Position numbers and translations under genes: made by a program. Shown piece by piece: positions 1 through 9,213 of a DNA stretch of 64,000 nt. A model generated the notes under the pieces. That model worked only from the letters and a program-made list of their open reading frames with translations, was not told where the DNA came from and made no database searches. Position 1 is the first letter of the stretch. Each line of letters opens with the position of its first letter. The DNA is from Anaspis maculata (taxonomy: Eukaryota; Arthropoda; Insecta; Coleoptera; Scraptiidae), in NCBI GenBank assembly GCA_949128115.1, contig OX421963.1, forward strand, positions 55,919,306-55,983,305, given 5' to 3'.

Positions 1-731
1 TATAAGGTTACCTAGTAAAAGGCCCAAGCAACATTGCAATAGGATTTCTCGGTGATTGATCCACTGGACATTTTTGACAGTCAATTCAATAACCAAATTC
101 GCGACACCTCCTATAAGTAGACACTTGTTTCTCTGAAATTTTACCACCTAAACACATCCCAATTTCGTTTCTAATGTACCTAACATTTTGTCTCTGTTTC
201 CAGATTATACATTACCGAATTTGATACAATCGAGTATTAATCTGCATCTTCAGATCCCCTACTATCTTTGAAGAACTGTGGGTCGGGTAAATCGGTAAGT
301 AGTTTTAATTATATGTTTTTGATGAGCTAGGACACTTGTGGCGGTACTATGTGGAAATACAATTGCTTTTTTTTTGTTGTAAATACATATTACATAGTCA
401 TAATTATGTACAATAAAGACATGCACAAAAAGATCTTTTGAATCACAAAATTTTAAGTTTTTTACATACATAAAAAGTTTTGTTTTTGGATCTTTCCGTT
501 TAATACAAACACAAAATATGTAAATCGCTAATAAAAGAGCTGCAGTTCCATTCTAGGCAATATAAATAATTCAAAGATAAATTAGTAGGGAAGTAATCTT
601 AGACTATCAGAACGACCGAGCAGCAACTATCGAAATCCAGCAGGCACGTGCTTCGACCTGTTTGGATCTCATCAGTGCTGAAGCATTCAAGGCGGAAAGT
701 CGGCGATCCAAAAATCTGAGATTGCCTATAA
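1..731. other. Anonymous AT-rich sequence, no gene seen
   Basis: AT-rich DNA with only short chance open frames. No splice-flanked coding segment, RNA gene or recognisable repeat end was found. Confidence 0.5.
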
Positions 732-733
732 TA

Positions 734-1450
734 AAAGGTGTACCAGGGAAGTAGAATCACCTCTATATTTTTCCCTAGCACTTTTTCACGAAATACCTCA
801 AAGGTTATCACGAATTTCTTCATTGCGGATATGTTGGTGGCGTTAGTTTTTATTATTATCCTTTTTTTAAAGATAATTTTTTTACATTTTTTGGCAACTT
901 TTTTTTCATTCACATTAATAAAAACTACGTATTTTTCTCCGTGTGCATGGTAACTTCTTCCTGTCATTCTGAAAAAGTGCCGAAGAAAAAATATGAAGCT
1001 GATTCCATTTTTTTGGGACACGCTGATTTTGCTTACAACGCTTCGAGGGTTTTTGTTCGGTTGCATGATGCCGTTTAAGATATAAATATTTTTTGTTGGG
1101 ATCTTATGCGGTCGCGAAATTCGGCCAACAGTAGTATCCTATTTCGTTATTTTCCGTACAAAGCAACTGCCATTGAGGATGAGAGGATGAGAGACATGAG
1201 AGGATAATGACAAAACAAAAAATTTTCACCATAGGTAGTAGGAGAAAAATACGTAGTTTTTATTGTTTTAAGGCTGTCAAAAAATATTAAAGAAATTGTA
1301 CTTCGTCAAAAAATTAAAATGATAATGAAAACTAATGTTACCAACAGATCCGCAATCGCAGTTGTCAAAATCGTTAACCTCTTGAAGAAATTCACTGAAA
1401 AAGTGCCAGGGAAAAATATGGAGGTGATTTCACTTCCCTGGGATACCCTG
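734..1450. repeat. Palindromic mariner-like MITE, about 717 bp
   Basis: The left end (about 734-800) and right end (about 1385-1450) are inverted copies. Both carry a CCAGGGAAGT stretch, a TCACCTC stretch, a TTTTTCCCT block and a CACTTTTTC block. The right end reads CCCTG followed by TA; the left end is preceded by TA but its outermost bases have decayed to AAAGGTG. Inner arms also match (an ATACGTAGTTTTTAT-type block near 1250 opposes its complement near 925). A TA target and CCCTG end are typical of the Tc1/mariner superfamily. No transposase frame is present, so it is non-autonomous. Confidence 0.7.
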
Positions 1451-1452
1451 TA

Positions 1453-2113
1453 TTCGTTCACATTCTGAGGGTACTCATAAGTGACGTGATCCCCTTAATT
1501 TATTTACCTATACATAGTTTACAGAACATTTGAATTAATTCGAAATTATTAATAAAATTGGCATTCTTAGATACATTTTTCTAGTCAGAGATTAGAGTTT
1601 GCGGTTTTGCGAATGGTACGTGCGTCTGAAAAAACCAAAACCGAGCGAGGTCAGTGGCACCTGGATGGTGCATTCAGGAGTTTGCAGGATTTACAGGGTG
1701 ATAATCAGAACGGACACATAGCACTCGCACATTACTGGATGTGGTGTGTGATCCGTGTTCCCCTCTCTTATACTTCTTTCATACTACTTCTTTTTATACT
1801 AATTTTTTTTTTGTAGTTTTCCTAGTTGATTTTTCATCAGAACACAACAACACAAGTTGATGGCAAAAGACAACTAGCGCGCAAGCATAGGGAGCGCATC
1901 AGAGAGCATCAGCTCAAAGATATAACATTACGTAACATTTATCAGAGTTTGAGATTAGACAACGTAAGAACTTGTTTTGTGAACGGAGCTGAGGAATTTC
2001 TGGAATGTTCACACAAATATTTACCTTATAGTAATGATCAAATACTGAGCAGGAAATACTTTATAAATCCTCTGCTTTTCTGACCACGTGTCAACCGATT
2101 TCCGAGTACACAC
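1453..2113. other. Unassigned host DNA left of the LTR element
   Basis: Two open frames (1607-1816, 69 codons; 1826-2083, 85 codons) lie here on the plus strand. Neither has a recognisable domain, and the hydrophobic tail of the first is a homopolymer-like T tract. The sequence resumes at 10558, beyond the retrotransposon, so this is the left half of an insertion site. Confidence 0.4.
2110..2113. repeat. Target-site duplication ACAC (left copy)
   Basis: ACAC directly precedes the 5' LTR and recurs directly after the 3' LTR at 10554-10557. Four-base duplications are normal for Ty3/gypsy integrases. The match cannot be extended to five bases in register. Confidence 0.8.
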
Positions 2114-3453
2114 TGTTACGTGCAAAATTTGTACGGTTGCTGGTGGGAAGCTTGTGGGGTGAATTTCGAATATTGCCGCCTTATCAGTGCTGGTAAAACT
2201 GATGGGTCTGGGAGGTTTTTCTGATTCCTGATAAGGACTGTCACTTGTCACTTGTCTGGATGGAAAGAGCTTATCCTCGGCCGCAGCAGATTTTCGCCTT
2301 CCAGCACTAGGAAAATCCTTCTTTTTCTGTACCCAGGCCGGCGCCAATAAAGACTCGAGGGTACCATCGCTGTGAGACCGAGGTAAGAGCTCTTTGGGTT
2401 GTCATCGTAAGTCCGCCGGAATCATGCGGTCCTCCTATTCCCATCAGGTTCCAATCCCGGGCCAAGAGCACCCCTAGTCTGTCTGTCGGGTCGTATTGTG
2501 GCTGCCGCTTGTCTCTGGGCCACCTGAAATCAGGAGGAGTTGAGTACGGGCACCGAACTTGCTTGGGTGGTACTTACCCATCGGTACTTGTCAACCGGGA
2601 GACACCGTAGGGGCCAGACAACGGGTGTGAGGGACGCCAAGGATCCTCACGGAGCGCGGATTCGCTCTGTTGTCTGCCGCCGAATGTCCACATCGCTGTT
2701 CGAGACGACAACCTGACCAGACCAAGGCAGCATAACCCCACTTCTCTGCTCGACTTCCACCAACACCGGTACCATCCTGGAAGCATCATCATCGCCCGGG
2801 GCTGACGTGCGAGTATCACACCCATATTTCTTCCACTAACCCATAGTTGTTGGGGGGCCGTAGAGCGTGATATTTCGTTCCGGTGCTAGCGAGCACACTA
2901 ATAACCACTCCGGGTAGGTCGGTCCTCCTTCGAAGCTATTTGCTTGAGCTCAGGTGATAGGTAGTAGTAGGTAGGCCTTCTGAAGGGTGCGTTTCGCGTT
3001 ATTACGTCGAGTTCTGCGGTTTTCTTCCAGCTGGGCGGGTGTTTGAAGAGTTCACGATCAGCCACAACATCTCGCTCCATCACCGGGTGGTGTTGGCTCC
3101 AGTTGGTCCCATGGGAGAGGCCTACGGTAGCGGATAAGACGGGAGTACAACACCTTACACAACGCCTGAATTAATATCTCGAAATTCTACTTACTGGCTT
3201 CCGTACCGCATCATAAATAAAGCGTCTCATACTTGTGTTTGGGTTTTTGTTGTGGTTGTTCAGTCGCGACTTGTGACGGGTGACGTTGACACTAGTGACA
3301 GCGCTGTCACGGTGACGGCACTGGCAGCCGAGCGGTTTAAATTCTCCCGCCAATTGATAAAAATTGAGCGGCCGGGCATTGCCGAACCCACGGGAAGCTC
3401 ACCAGGGGAAATAAGACGGGTGAAAGTAGGGGGGACACGGGGGAAACATAACA
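2114..3453 (+). repeat. 5' LTR of the Ty3/gypsy element
   Basis: The 1340-bp repeat is identical to 9214-10553. Two AATAAA motifs (2346-2351 and 3216-3221) are candidate polyadenylation signals. Several open frames of 60-110 codons on either strand fall inside both LTR copies and are not considered genes. The LTR is long and GC-rich compared with the surrounding host DNA. Confidence 0.96.
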
Positions 3454-3454
3454 G

Positions 3455-3465
3455 TGGCGCCCAAC
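3455..3465 (+). promoter_or_regulatory. Primer-binding site, tRNA-Lys type
   Basis: TGGCGCCCAAC starts two bases after the LTR end. It is complementary to the 3' end of insect tRNA-Lys as used by several insect Ty3/gypsy elements. The match appears to stop after about 11 bases. The primer assignment is from memory of the family. Confidence 0.75.
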
Positions 3466-3932
3466 TAAATACTGTTTCCTTCGACTGTATTTTTTCCCGT
3501 TTTTGCGGAGAGTTATTTTGGCAGGTTTGTTTTCCTGGGTAGGAAATCAAACTGGAAATACTCTCTGGTATACATAGTTTCGTTTCTAAGTTGTAATTTG
3601 TAATTAAGGTTTAGTTTTAGGGGTGAGTGGTTGCGCTGCTGGAAAAATTGGGTTTTTCTAAGGCGGGCCTTGTTTGGAAAAAAAATTCACGTTTTAATTT
3701 TTTTTTTGTGGTTTTGGGGGTAGTTGACGTCGACGACCTCAAAGAACAAAGAGTTTTGTACAAATCCTTCTTTTTCAGAGCAGAAAGGACATTTGTTGAT
3801 ACCCAATAGGCGGTACTTTCGGTTTATTTTCAGTTTTCTATTCTTCTTTTATTTTTTTACGGCTTTTGGTCACTTTTCTTTGGTGTGTACCTACCTACTC
3901 GTGTTTTCAAGCGAACGCACACAAAATTAAAA
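3466..3932 (+). other. Untranslated leader of the retrotransposon
   Basis: This is the segment between the PBS and the Gag start. It is T-rich, with two short open frames that overlap each other and show no known domain. It would hold any packaging signal, but no specific structure could be recognised. Confidence 0.6.
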
Positions 3933-5930
3933 ATGACGGAGCGACTAAAGCCAAATCGTCTGCTTAAAGACGAACTGGCGCACGAATTGTTGATTCGAGG
4001 AGTGGTCTCTTCTGGAGTAGTGGAGGAAGACAGAGCCCTGCTATACGAGGCATACCGTTCGGGATTGGCCGTCAGGCAGGTGGATCTAGATCAGGAAGAG
4101 GAGTTCGACACAATATGTCGAAAGGTGAACGAGTTGGCCCAACGGATCCGGAATTTCGATTTCAGGAACCGAGACAACGAGCAGGAGATGATTTCCACTC
4201 GTCTGCTGCATCTGACCGGACGACTGGATCGTCTGAAACCGGATAATGAAAGCTTACGAAGGTATCACATGGGACTAAAGTCCGAATGCATGCGTTTGAA
4301 TGTCCGACTGATAGCGGCTTTCGTTGGGGATGGGGCGGTAGACGAAGTGAGTGGAAGGGAGCAACAGGCGACACAGGATGGATCGCGGCGTGCGCTTCTG
4401 GAGGCGGCAGACAATGTGGTGATGATGTTGTCACGTCTGGCGGTTGACTCATCAGTGTCTGAGGATGAAGCGCCTCCGAAGGTCCCGGCCGAGGATAGCC
4501 TGGAAACTCTCTTGGATCGGATCACCACAATGACGAAGCCATCAGTAGTACCGTATACCATATCATCGGCCCTTCCGACGAACACGAACCGGGTCCCTTC
4601 AAGTTCCGTCCGGCCGGGGGGTCTTTCGAATTTCGAACTTCTAGGTGGTCTTTCGAACCCGAACCAAACGAGTGAGTTTGCAAATTTTATCCCACAGAGT
4701 GGTTCGACGAGCCGTAAGCAACCGAATCAGCCCCCTAATCCGATGATTGGTCAGCGGCAAGGTAGGTACTGGCAGGCGAACCCAGGGGTTACGTTTACCA
4801 GAGGATTCCCGGTCTCGTCCACGTCAGCTGTTGGAGCACTGGGTGGAAATCGGGGACAGATATTTCCTCAGACCGTTAGCAGTGCATCGACTCAATACCA
4901 ACCTTACTATAACCCATATCCACAGCATCCGACGGCCGGACAACAACCGCAACCCAATTTTGGATATTTGGGGATACCTGCTACGTCCACTCAAGCACCT
5001 CTATGGCCTGCTTACATGAATTCCTCGATCGCAAAGTGGGGAGTGAGATTCGACGGATCGTCCAGCTTGGCGGCGTTCATTCAACGAGTCGAAGAACTAG
5101 CCGTGGCAAGGGGTGTCACTCAGGACCAGTTGTTCTCCTCGGCGGTGGATTTGTTGGAAGGCGATGCCTTAAATTTTTGGCGAGCCAACCGAGTCCATTA
5201 CGGAAACTGGCGAGACCTAGTGCAGGGTCTACGTTCCGCTTTCGAACCTATGGATTACAGCAAAAGATTATGGGACGAAATCAACCAGCGAACTCAGCAT
5301 CCCTCCGAAAGCGTCGTGGCCTTCGTATCAGCCATGGAGAACTTATTTTCACGCTTGGCGGCACCACCACCGGAAGAGATTCGTCTCGGCATCATTCGGG
5401 CTAACTTGCTCCCATATCTCCAGTTCGAAATGGCGAGATTTCCATGCCGGACGGTCGCCGAGTTGATGGGCAGAAGCCGAACATTCGAGGAGACCAGAGC
5501 CATTGCGGCGCGCTATCGACCACCTACAACGGACCCGTCTATGATGTTGGAGCCGGACTTGTCATGCCCGAACTTGCGAGTGGGACTGCGTGTCTCGGCC
5601 TACTCTGGATTGCCAGAGAAGAGGGAGCGAGTCCCCGCGACGAAAGTGTCCGCCGTGGAAACGGAAATACCGGAAGTTGTCCGAGCGGAGAAGAACGCCC
5701 GCCCACCGGTGAAATCCGAAAAAGGAAAGCGGCGAAGTCAATGGACGTGCTGGATCTGCGGCGAGTCGGGACACTTTGCGGTTGAATGCACACAGGCAGA
5801 GGTTCGCTTCTGTTCGCGATGTGGGAGAGAAGGAGTTTCGGTGTTGAGATGTCCGGTGTGCAGAGTGGGCCGCGACAAAGGAAAGTTGAACTCGAGAGCT
5901 TCGGGAAACGGCGAGGGGGACTCGGCCTAG
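3933..5930 (+). CDS. gag: Gag polyprotein of Ty3/gypsy element
   Basis: The open frame runs from 3885, but the second methionine at 3933 is preferred. It sits in an AAAATG context, and the 16 codons upstream look like leader sequence. The product is 665 residues. Residues about 1-190 are charged and helical. About 195-365 is a proline-, glutamine- and asparagine-rich linker. About 369-510 is a capsid-like retrotransposon Gag domain (starts WGVRFDG, contains LNFWRANR). At residues 606-619 is a CCHC zinc knuckle (CWICGESGHFAVEC), followed by a second cysteine cluster at 627-643 (CSRC...CPVC). Gag forms the particle and binds the RNA. The stop lies 142 bases inside the Pol open frame, so Pol is made by frameshifting. 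At 665 residues it is longer than many insect Gag proteins because of the linker. Confidence 0.93.
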   Translation: MTERLKPNRLLKDELAHELLIRGVVSSGVVEEDRALLYEAYRSGLAVRQVDLDQEEEFDTICRKVNELAQRIRNFDFRNRDNEQEMISTRLLHLTGRLDRLKPDNESLRRYHMGLKSECMRLNVRLIAAFVGDGAVDEVSGREQQATQDGSRRALLEAADNVVMMLSRLAVDSSVSEDEAPPKVPAEDSLETLLDRITTMTKPSVVPYTISSALPTNTNRVPSSSVRPGGLSNFELLGGLSNPNQTSEFANFIPQSGSTSRKQPNQPPNPMIGQRQGRYWQANPGVTFTRGFPVSSTSAVGALGGNRGQIFPQTVSSASTQYQPYYNPYPQHPTAGQQPQPNFGYLGIPATSTQAPLWPAYMNSSIAKWGVRFDGSSSLAAFIQRVEELAVARGVTQDQLFSSAVDLLEGDALNFWRANRVHYGNWRDLVQGLRSAFEPMDYSKRLWDEINQRTQHPSESVVAFVSAMENLFSRLAAPPPEEIRLGIIRANLLPYLQFEMARFPCRTVAELMGRSRTFEETRAIAARYRPPTTDPSMMLEPDLSCPNLRVGLRVSAYSGLPEKRERVPATKVSAVETEIPEVVRAEKNARPPVKSEKGKRRSQWTCWICGESGHFAVECTQAEVRFCSRCGREGVSVLRCPVCRVGRDKGKLNSRASGNGEGDSA

Positions 5931-8900
5931 GTCAGGGGGCGTGTCTACCTAAAGCAATCTCTACTCTGACCCAAATTAAGAGGTTCTTCCACCGCAAGGG
6001 CGACTCCAGATTATACCTAAATGTCCGCATATTCGGGGTGGAGATGTCGGGCCTTGTCGACACTGGGGCAGGTCGTACCTGTGTCGGACGAGAGGGCATG
6101 GATCGGTTGCGCCGGGTGGGGTGTAGCCTGATGTCGACTCGCATGTCGTCGTGCCGTGCGGCAAATGGCCAAAGCATGGAGACAGTGGGCGCATTCAGCG
6201 TTCCGATCCAGGTGGGGAAGATGGAGAAGATTTTCGAAGTCCTGGCGATCCCATCTCTCTCCACTTCCTTAATCCTGGGAATTGATTTCCTGAGGAGAAT
6301 GCGGATGGTGATCGATCCCGCTAGAGATTGTGTTGGTTTGACTCCGGAAACGGGAAGGGTTTCTATGGTCTCAGCCGAGTCGGATCTCACTGATGACCAG
6401 CGAAAGCGCTTGGATCTACTCTTGAGTCAAGTTTTTGCAGGTGAGACTCCGGCCCTTGGCCACACCACGTGGGTGCAACACCGCATTAAGCTAAAGCCCG
6501 ACACGGAGCCAGTCAAACAGCGCTACTATCCGCTTTCACCAGCATTACAGCGGCACGTCAACGCAGAGATCGACCGGATGTTGGCGTTGGGGGTTGTGGA
6601 GCCATCGAACTCTCCGTGGGCGTCTCCCATTGTTATGGTGAAAAAGGGGTCGGACAATTATCGGTTTTGCGTCGACTACCGCAAACTGAATGCGGTCACG
6701 GAGAGAGACGCCTATCCGCTCCCCTACATCGCTAACATTCTCGATCGGTTGGGAAGAGCCCGTTATCTGTCTTCTTTGGACATAAAGTCAGCCTACTGGC
6801 AGGTCTCGGTGGAGGAGGGGTCAAGGGAAGCGACCGCGTTTACGGTCCCGACGAGGGGATTGTTCCAGTTCGTCCGGATGCCTTTTGGGCTGCACAACGC
6901 CCCGGCAACGTGGCAGCGCCTGGTCGATAGGGTGCTCGGGGTCGATCTGGAACCAAATGTTTTCGTTTATCTGGACGATATCGTCGTCGTAACCCAAGAT
7001 TTCGACCTCCACCTAAGAGTCCTGTCGGAGGTGTTCCGACGTCTCCAAACGGCCGGGTTGGTCGTGAGTCGGGAAAAATGCCATCTCTGTCGTCCTGAGC
7101 TGCGCTACCTGGGGTATGTTGTGGATGGGCAGGGGCTTAGGGTGGATCCTGCTAAGGTGCAGTCCATTTTGGAGCTGCCCACTCCCACGAAAGTTAGGGA
7201 GGTACGTCGTGTGTTGGGGATGGCAGGGTGGTACCGCCGGTTCGTCCCCAATTTCTCGACGCTGGTGGCCCCGCTGAATGACCTCCTGCGGAAAAACGTC
7301 CGGTTCGAATGGACTCCAGCCTGCGACCTCGCTTTCAGCAGTCTGAAGCAGCGCCTGGTTACGGCTCCAGTCGTGATGTGCCCTGACTTCTCCCTGCCTT
7401 TCAAAATCCAGACCGACGCTAGCGATTACGGCCTCGGGGCAGTGCTCGTGCAGGAGAAAGACGGAGCGGAGCACGTCATAAGCTATATTAGCCGATCGTT
7501 GACGGGAAGCGAGCGGAAGTTTTCTGCCACAGAGAAAGAATGCTTGGGGGTCGTGTGGGCGGTGGAGAAATTTCGGCCATATGTGGAGGGAAGTCGCTTT
7601 GAGGTAGTGACCGATCATTTTGCCCTGCAATGGTTGCATAGCCTACGTGACCCAACTGGACGTCTCGCGCGGTGGAGCGTCCGGTTACAACAGTATGATT
7701 TTTCTGTAACCCATCGGCGTGGCAAGGATAACATCGTTCCAGATCTGTTGAGCCGAGCAGTTCCTCAAATTGATTGCGTGGAGCTGGGGACAGTGCGGTT
7801 TGATCCCGCGAGGGTAGAGGACCGATGGTATGTCGACATGAGCCGACGTGTGGAACGTGATCCCCTTCGATACCCGTTGTGGCGACTCAACCAGGATGGG
7901 TACCTGTTGAAAAACTGTCGGGACGGCAGCATGCCTGGCGGTGGAGACCGATCCTGGAGGGTAGTGGTGCCTAGAGACCAACGACGGCAGATCCTGGCAG
8001 CCGCTCATGAATCGAAGACTTCGGGGCATGGTGGGGTAAACAAGACCTTTGCTAGGATAGCTGAAACGTACTACTGGCCTCGAATGCGTCATGAGATTAC
8101 GTCCTACGTTCGAGCGTGTCGGGTGTGCATCGCTCAGAAGCCAGAACAGAGACCCCCGAGGGGTTTGATGTGTGGACGACAGGAGGTGTCCAAACCGTGG
8201 GAGCTCATCTATGTAGACATTGTTGGGCCGCTCCCAAGATCTCACGCGGGCAATGCATATATCCTGTCGGTATTGGACCATTTTAGCCGCTTCGTCGTCT
8301 TCATACCACTGCGTTCCGCTCTTGCCAAAACCATTGTTCAACGGTTGGAGGACCATGTTTTCACCTTATATGGTATACCAAGGACGGTGGTGGTGGACAA
8401 CGGAAAGCAGTTCACGAGTCGCCTGTTCACGGACTTCATGGCAAGACATGGGGTAAAGATCTCAAGTACAGCCTATTACCACCCGCAGGCCAATGCCGTC
8501 GAGCGACACCACCGCACGCTCAAGGTGATTTTGGCATCGTACGTCGAGGGCGACCATCGGACGTGGGAATCCCACCTTCAGAAAGCGGCGTGTGCTATGC
8601 GCACGTCCAAGAGTGAGACCACGGGGTTCACCCCCTATTTCGTGAATTTTGGGCGGCAAATGTGCGCCCACGCCGAAGATCACGATGTCGTCCAGACACT
8701 GTCTGAACACGACGAGACTCCCGTGCCTCGGCAGGCATTGTTTCGGGACATCTACGAGAGGGTCCGGACGAACCTTCGCCGAGCCTTTGAGCGAGGAAAG
8801 AAGGCATATGATTTGCGCCGGAGGCCGGAGCAGTTCGCCGTTGGTGACAGGGTTTGGCACAAAAACTTTGTCCAATCCGACGCCGCCCGGTACTTTTCTG

Positions 8901-9055
8901 CCAAATTGGCCCCAAGGTTTGTAGGTCCGTTCACCATTTCCCGAAAGGTGTCCCCTTGGACATACGAGCTAACCGATGACCGAGGTAGGCTCGCTGGCGT
9001 CTATCATGCGAAAGACCTCAAACCCGATGCGCCAAATCAGGCAGAGGTCGGTTAG
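5786..9055 (+). CDS. pol: Pol polyprotein (PR-RT-RNase H-INT) of Ty3/gypsy element
   Basis: The open frame of 1089 codons is in the -1 frame relative to Gag; translation probably enters at the 5903-5909 slip site rather than the ATG at 5786. Numbering from that ATG, the aspartic protease motif DTGA is at 92-95. RT has LDIKSAYW with catalytic D332 and YLDD at 395-398. RNase H begins around TDASDYG (D544). Integrase has an HHCC finger (H741, H748, C778, C781) and catalytic D811, D871 and E906, followed by a GPF-type module (around 1043). The frame is uninterrupted. The second D and the E are separated by 34 residues instead of the usual 35, through the compact HPQANAVE motif. No chromodomain is visible after the GPF module. 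All catalytic residues expected for activity are present. Confidence 0.95.
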   Translation: MHTGRGSLLFAMWERRSFGVEMSGVQSGPRQRKVELESFGKRRGGLGLGQGACLPKAISTLTQIKRFFHRKGDSRLYLNVRIFGVEMSGLVDTGAGRTCVGREGMDRLRRVGCSLMSTRMSSCRAANGQSMETVGAFSVPIQVGKMEKIFEVLAIPSLSTSLILGIDFLRRMRMVIDPARDCVGLTPETGRVSMVSAESDLTDDQRKRLDLLLSQVFAGETPALGHTTWVQHRIKLKPDTEPVKQRYYPLSPALQRHVNAEIDRMLALGVVEPSNSPWASPIVMVKKGSDNYRFCVDYRKLNAVTERDAYPLPYIANILDRLGRARYLSSLDIKSAYWQVSVEEGSREATAFTVPTRGLFQFVRMPFGLHNAPATWQRLVDRVLGVDLEPNVFVYLDDIVVVTQDFDLHLRVLSEVFRRLQTAGLVVSREKCHLCRPELRYLGYVVDGQGLRVDPAKVQSILELPTPTKVREVRRVLGMAGWYRRFVPNFSTLVAPLNDLLRKNVRFEWTPACDLAFSSLKQRLVTAPVVMCPDFSLPFKIQTDASDYGLGAVLVQEKDGAEHVISYISRSLTGSERKFSATEKECLGVVWAVEKFRPYVEGSRFEVVTDHFALQWLHSLRDPTGRLARWSVRLQQYDFSVTHRRGKDNIVPDLLSRAVPQIDCVELGTVRFDPARVEDRWYVDMSRRVERDPLRYPLWRLNQDGYLLKNCRDGSMPGGGDRSWRVVVPRDQRRQILAAAHESKTSGHGGVNKTFARIAETYYWPRMRHEITSYVRACRVCIAQKPEQRPPRGLMCGRQEVSKPWELIYVDIVGPLPRSHAGNAYILSVLDHFSRFVVFIPLRSALAKTIVQRLEDHVFTLYGIPRTVVVDNGKQFTSRLFTDFMARHGVKISSTAYYHPQANAVERHHRTLKVILASYVEGDHRTWESHLQKAACAMRTSKSETTGFTPYFVNFGRQMCAHAEDHDVVQTLSEHDETPVPRQALFRDIYERVRTNLRRAFERGKKAYDLRRRPEQFAVGDRVWHKNFVQSDAARYFSAKLAPRFVGPFTISRKVSPWTYELTDDRGRLAGVYHAKDLKPDAPNQAEVG
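5903..5909 (+). promoter_or_regulatory. Programmed -1 frameshift site G GGA AAC
   Basis: GGGAAAC lies in the Gag frame as G GGA AAC, a canonical X XXY YYZ slippery heptamer, 18 bases upstream of the Gag stop. A slip of one base back enters exactly the frame of the Pol ORF. A six-base stem, GGTCAG (5930-5935) with CTGACC (5966-5971), lies downstream. Its 20-base distance is longer than usual, so the stimulating structure is uncertain. Confidence 0.85.
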
Positions 9056-9213
9056 GCTCTCATTCAGCGTCTCACTGCGTGTTGTGTCGTTCAGTGCTCT
9101 TTGTTGTATTGTTCCATTGTTTTGCCCGTTCGGGCATTGCGCAGCGTTCCGCCCCCCCCCCCCCCCCCAGAGGGCTAAAGATCAAGTGATCTTTTGGGAG
9201 GTAAGGGTGGGAT
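9056..9213 (+). promoter_or_regulatory. Pol 3' region with C17 run and polypurine tract
   Basis: This short region lies between the Pol stop and the 3' LTR, too short for an env gene. A run of 17 cytosines spans 9152-9168. The purine-rich tract at 9196-9212 abuts the LTR except for one T and is the likely plus-strand primer (PPT). Confidence 0.75.

Noticed and set aside
2440..2475. B-box-like GGTTCCAATCC in the LTR
   Set aside because: No A-box or cloverleaf around it, so not a tRNA gene or SINE head.
2021..3550. Several open frames of 60-110 codons in the LTRs on both strands
   Set aside because: They recur identically in both LTRs because the LTRs are identical, overlap each other, and have no domain.
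5932..8875. Long minus-strand frames inside pol (up to 223 codons)
   Set aside because: Shadows of the codon-biased GC-rich Pol frame on the other strand.
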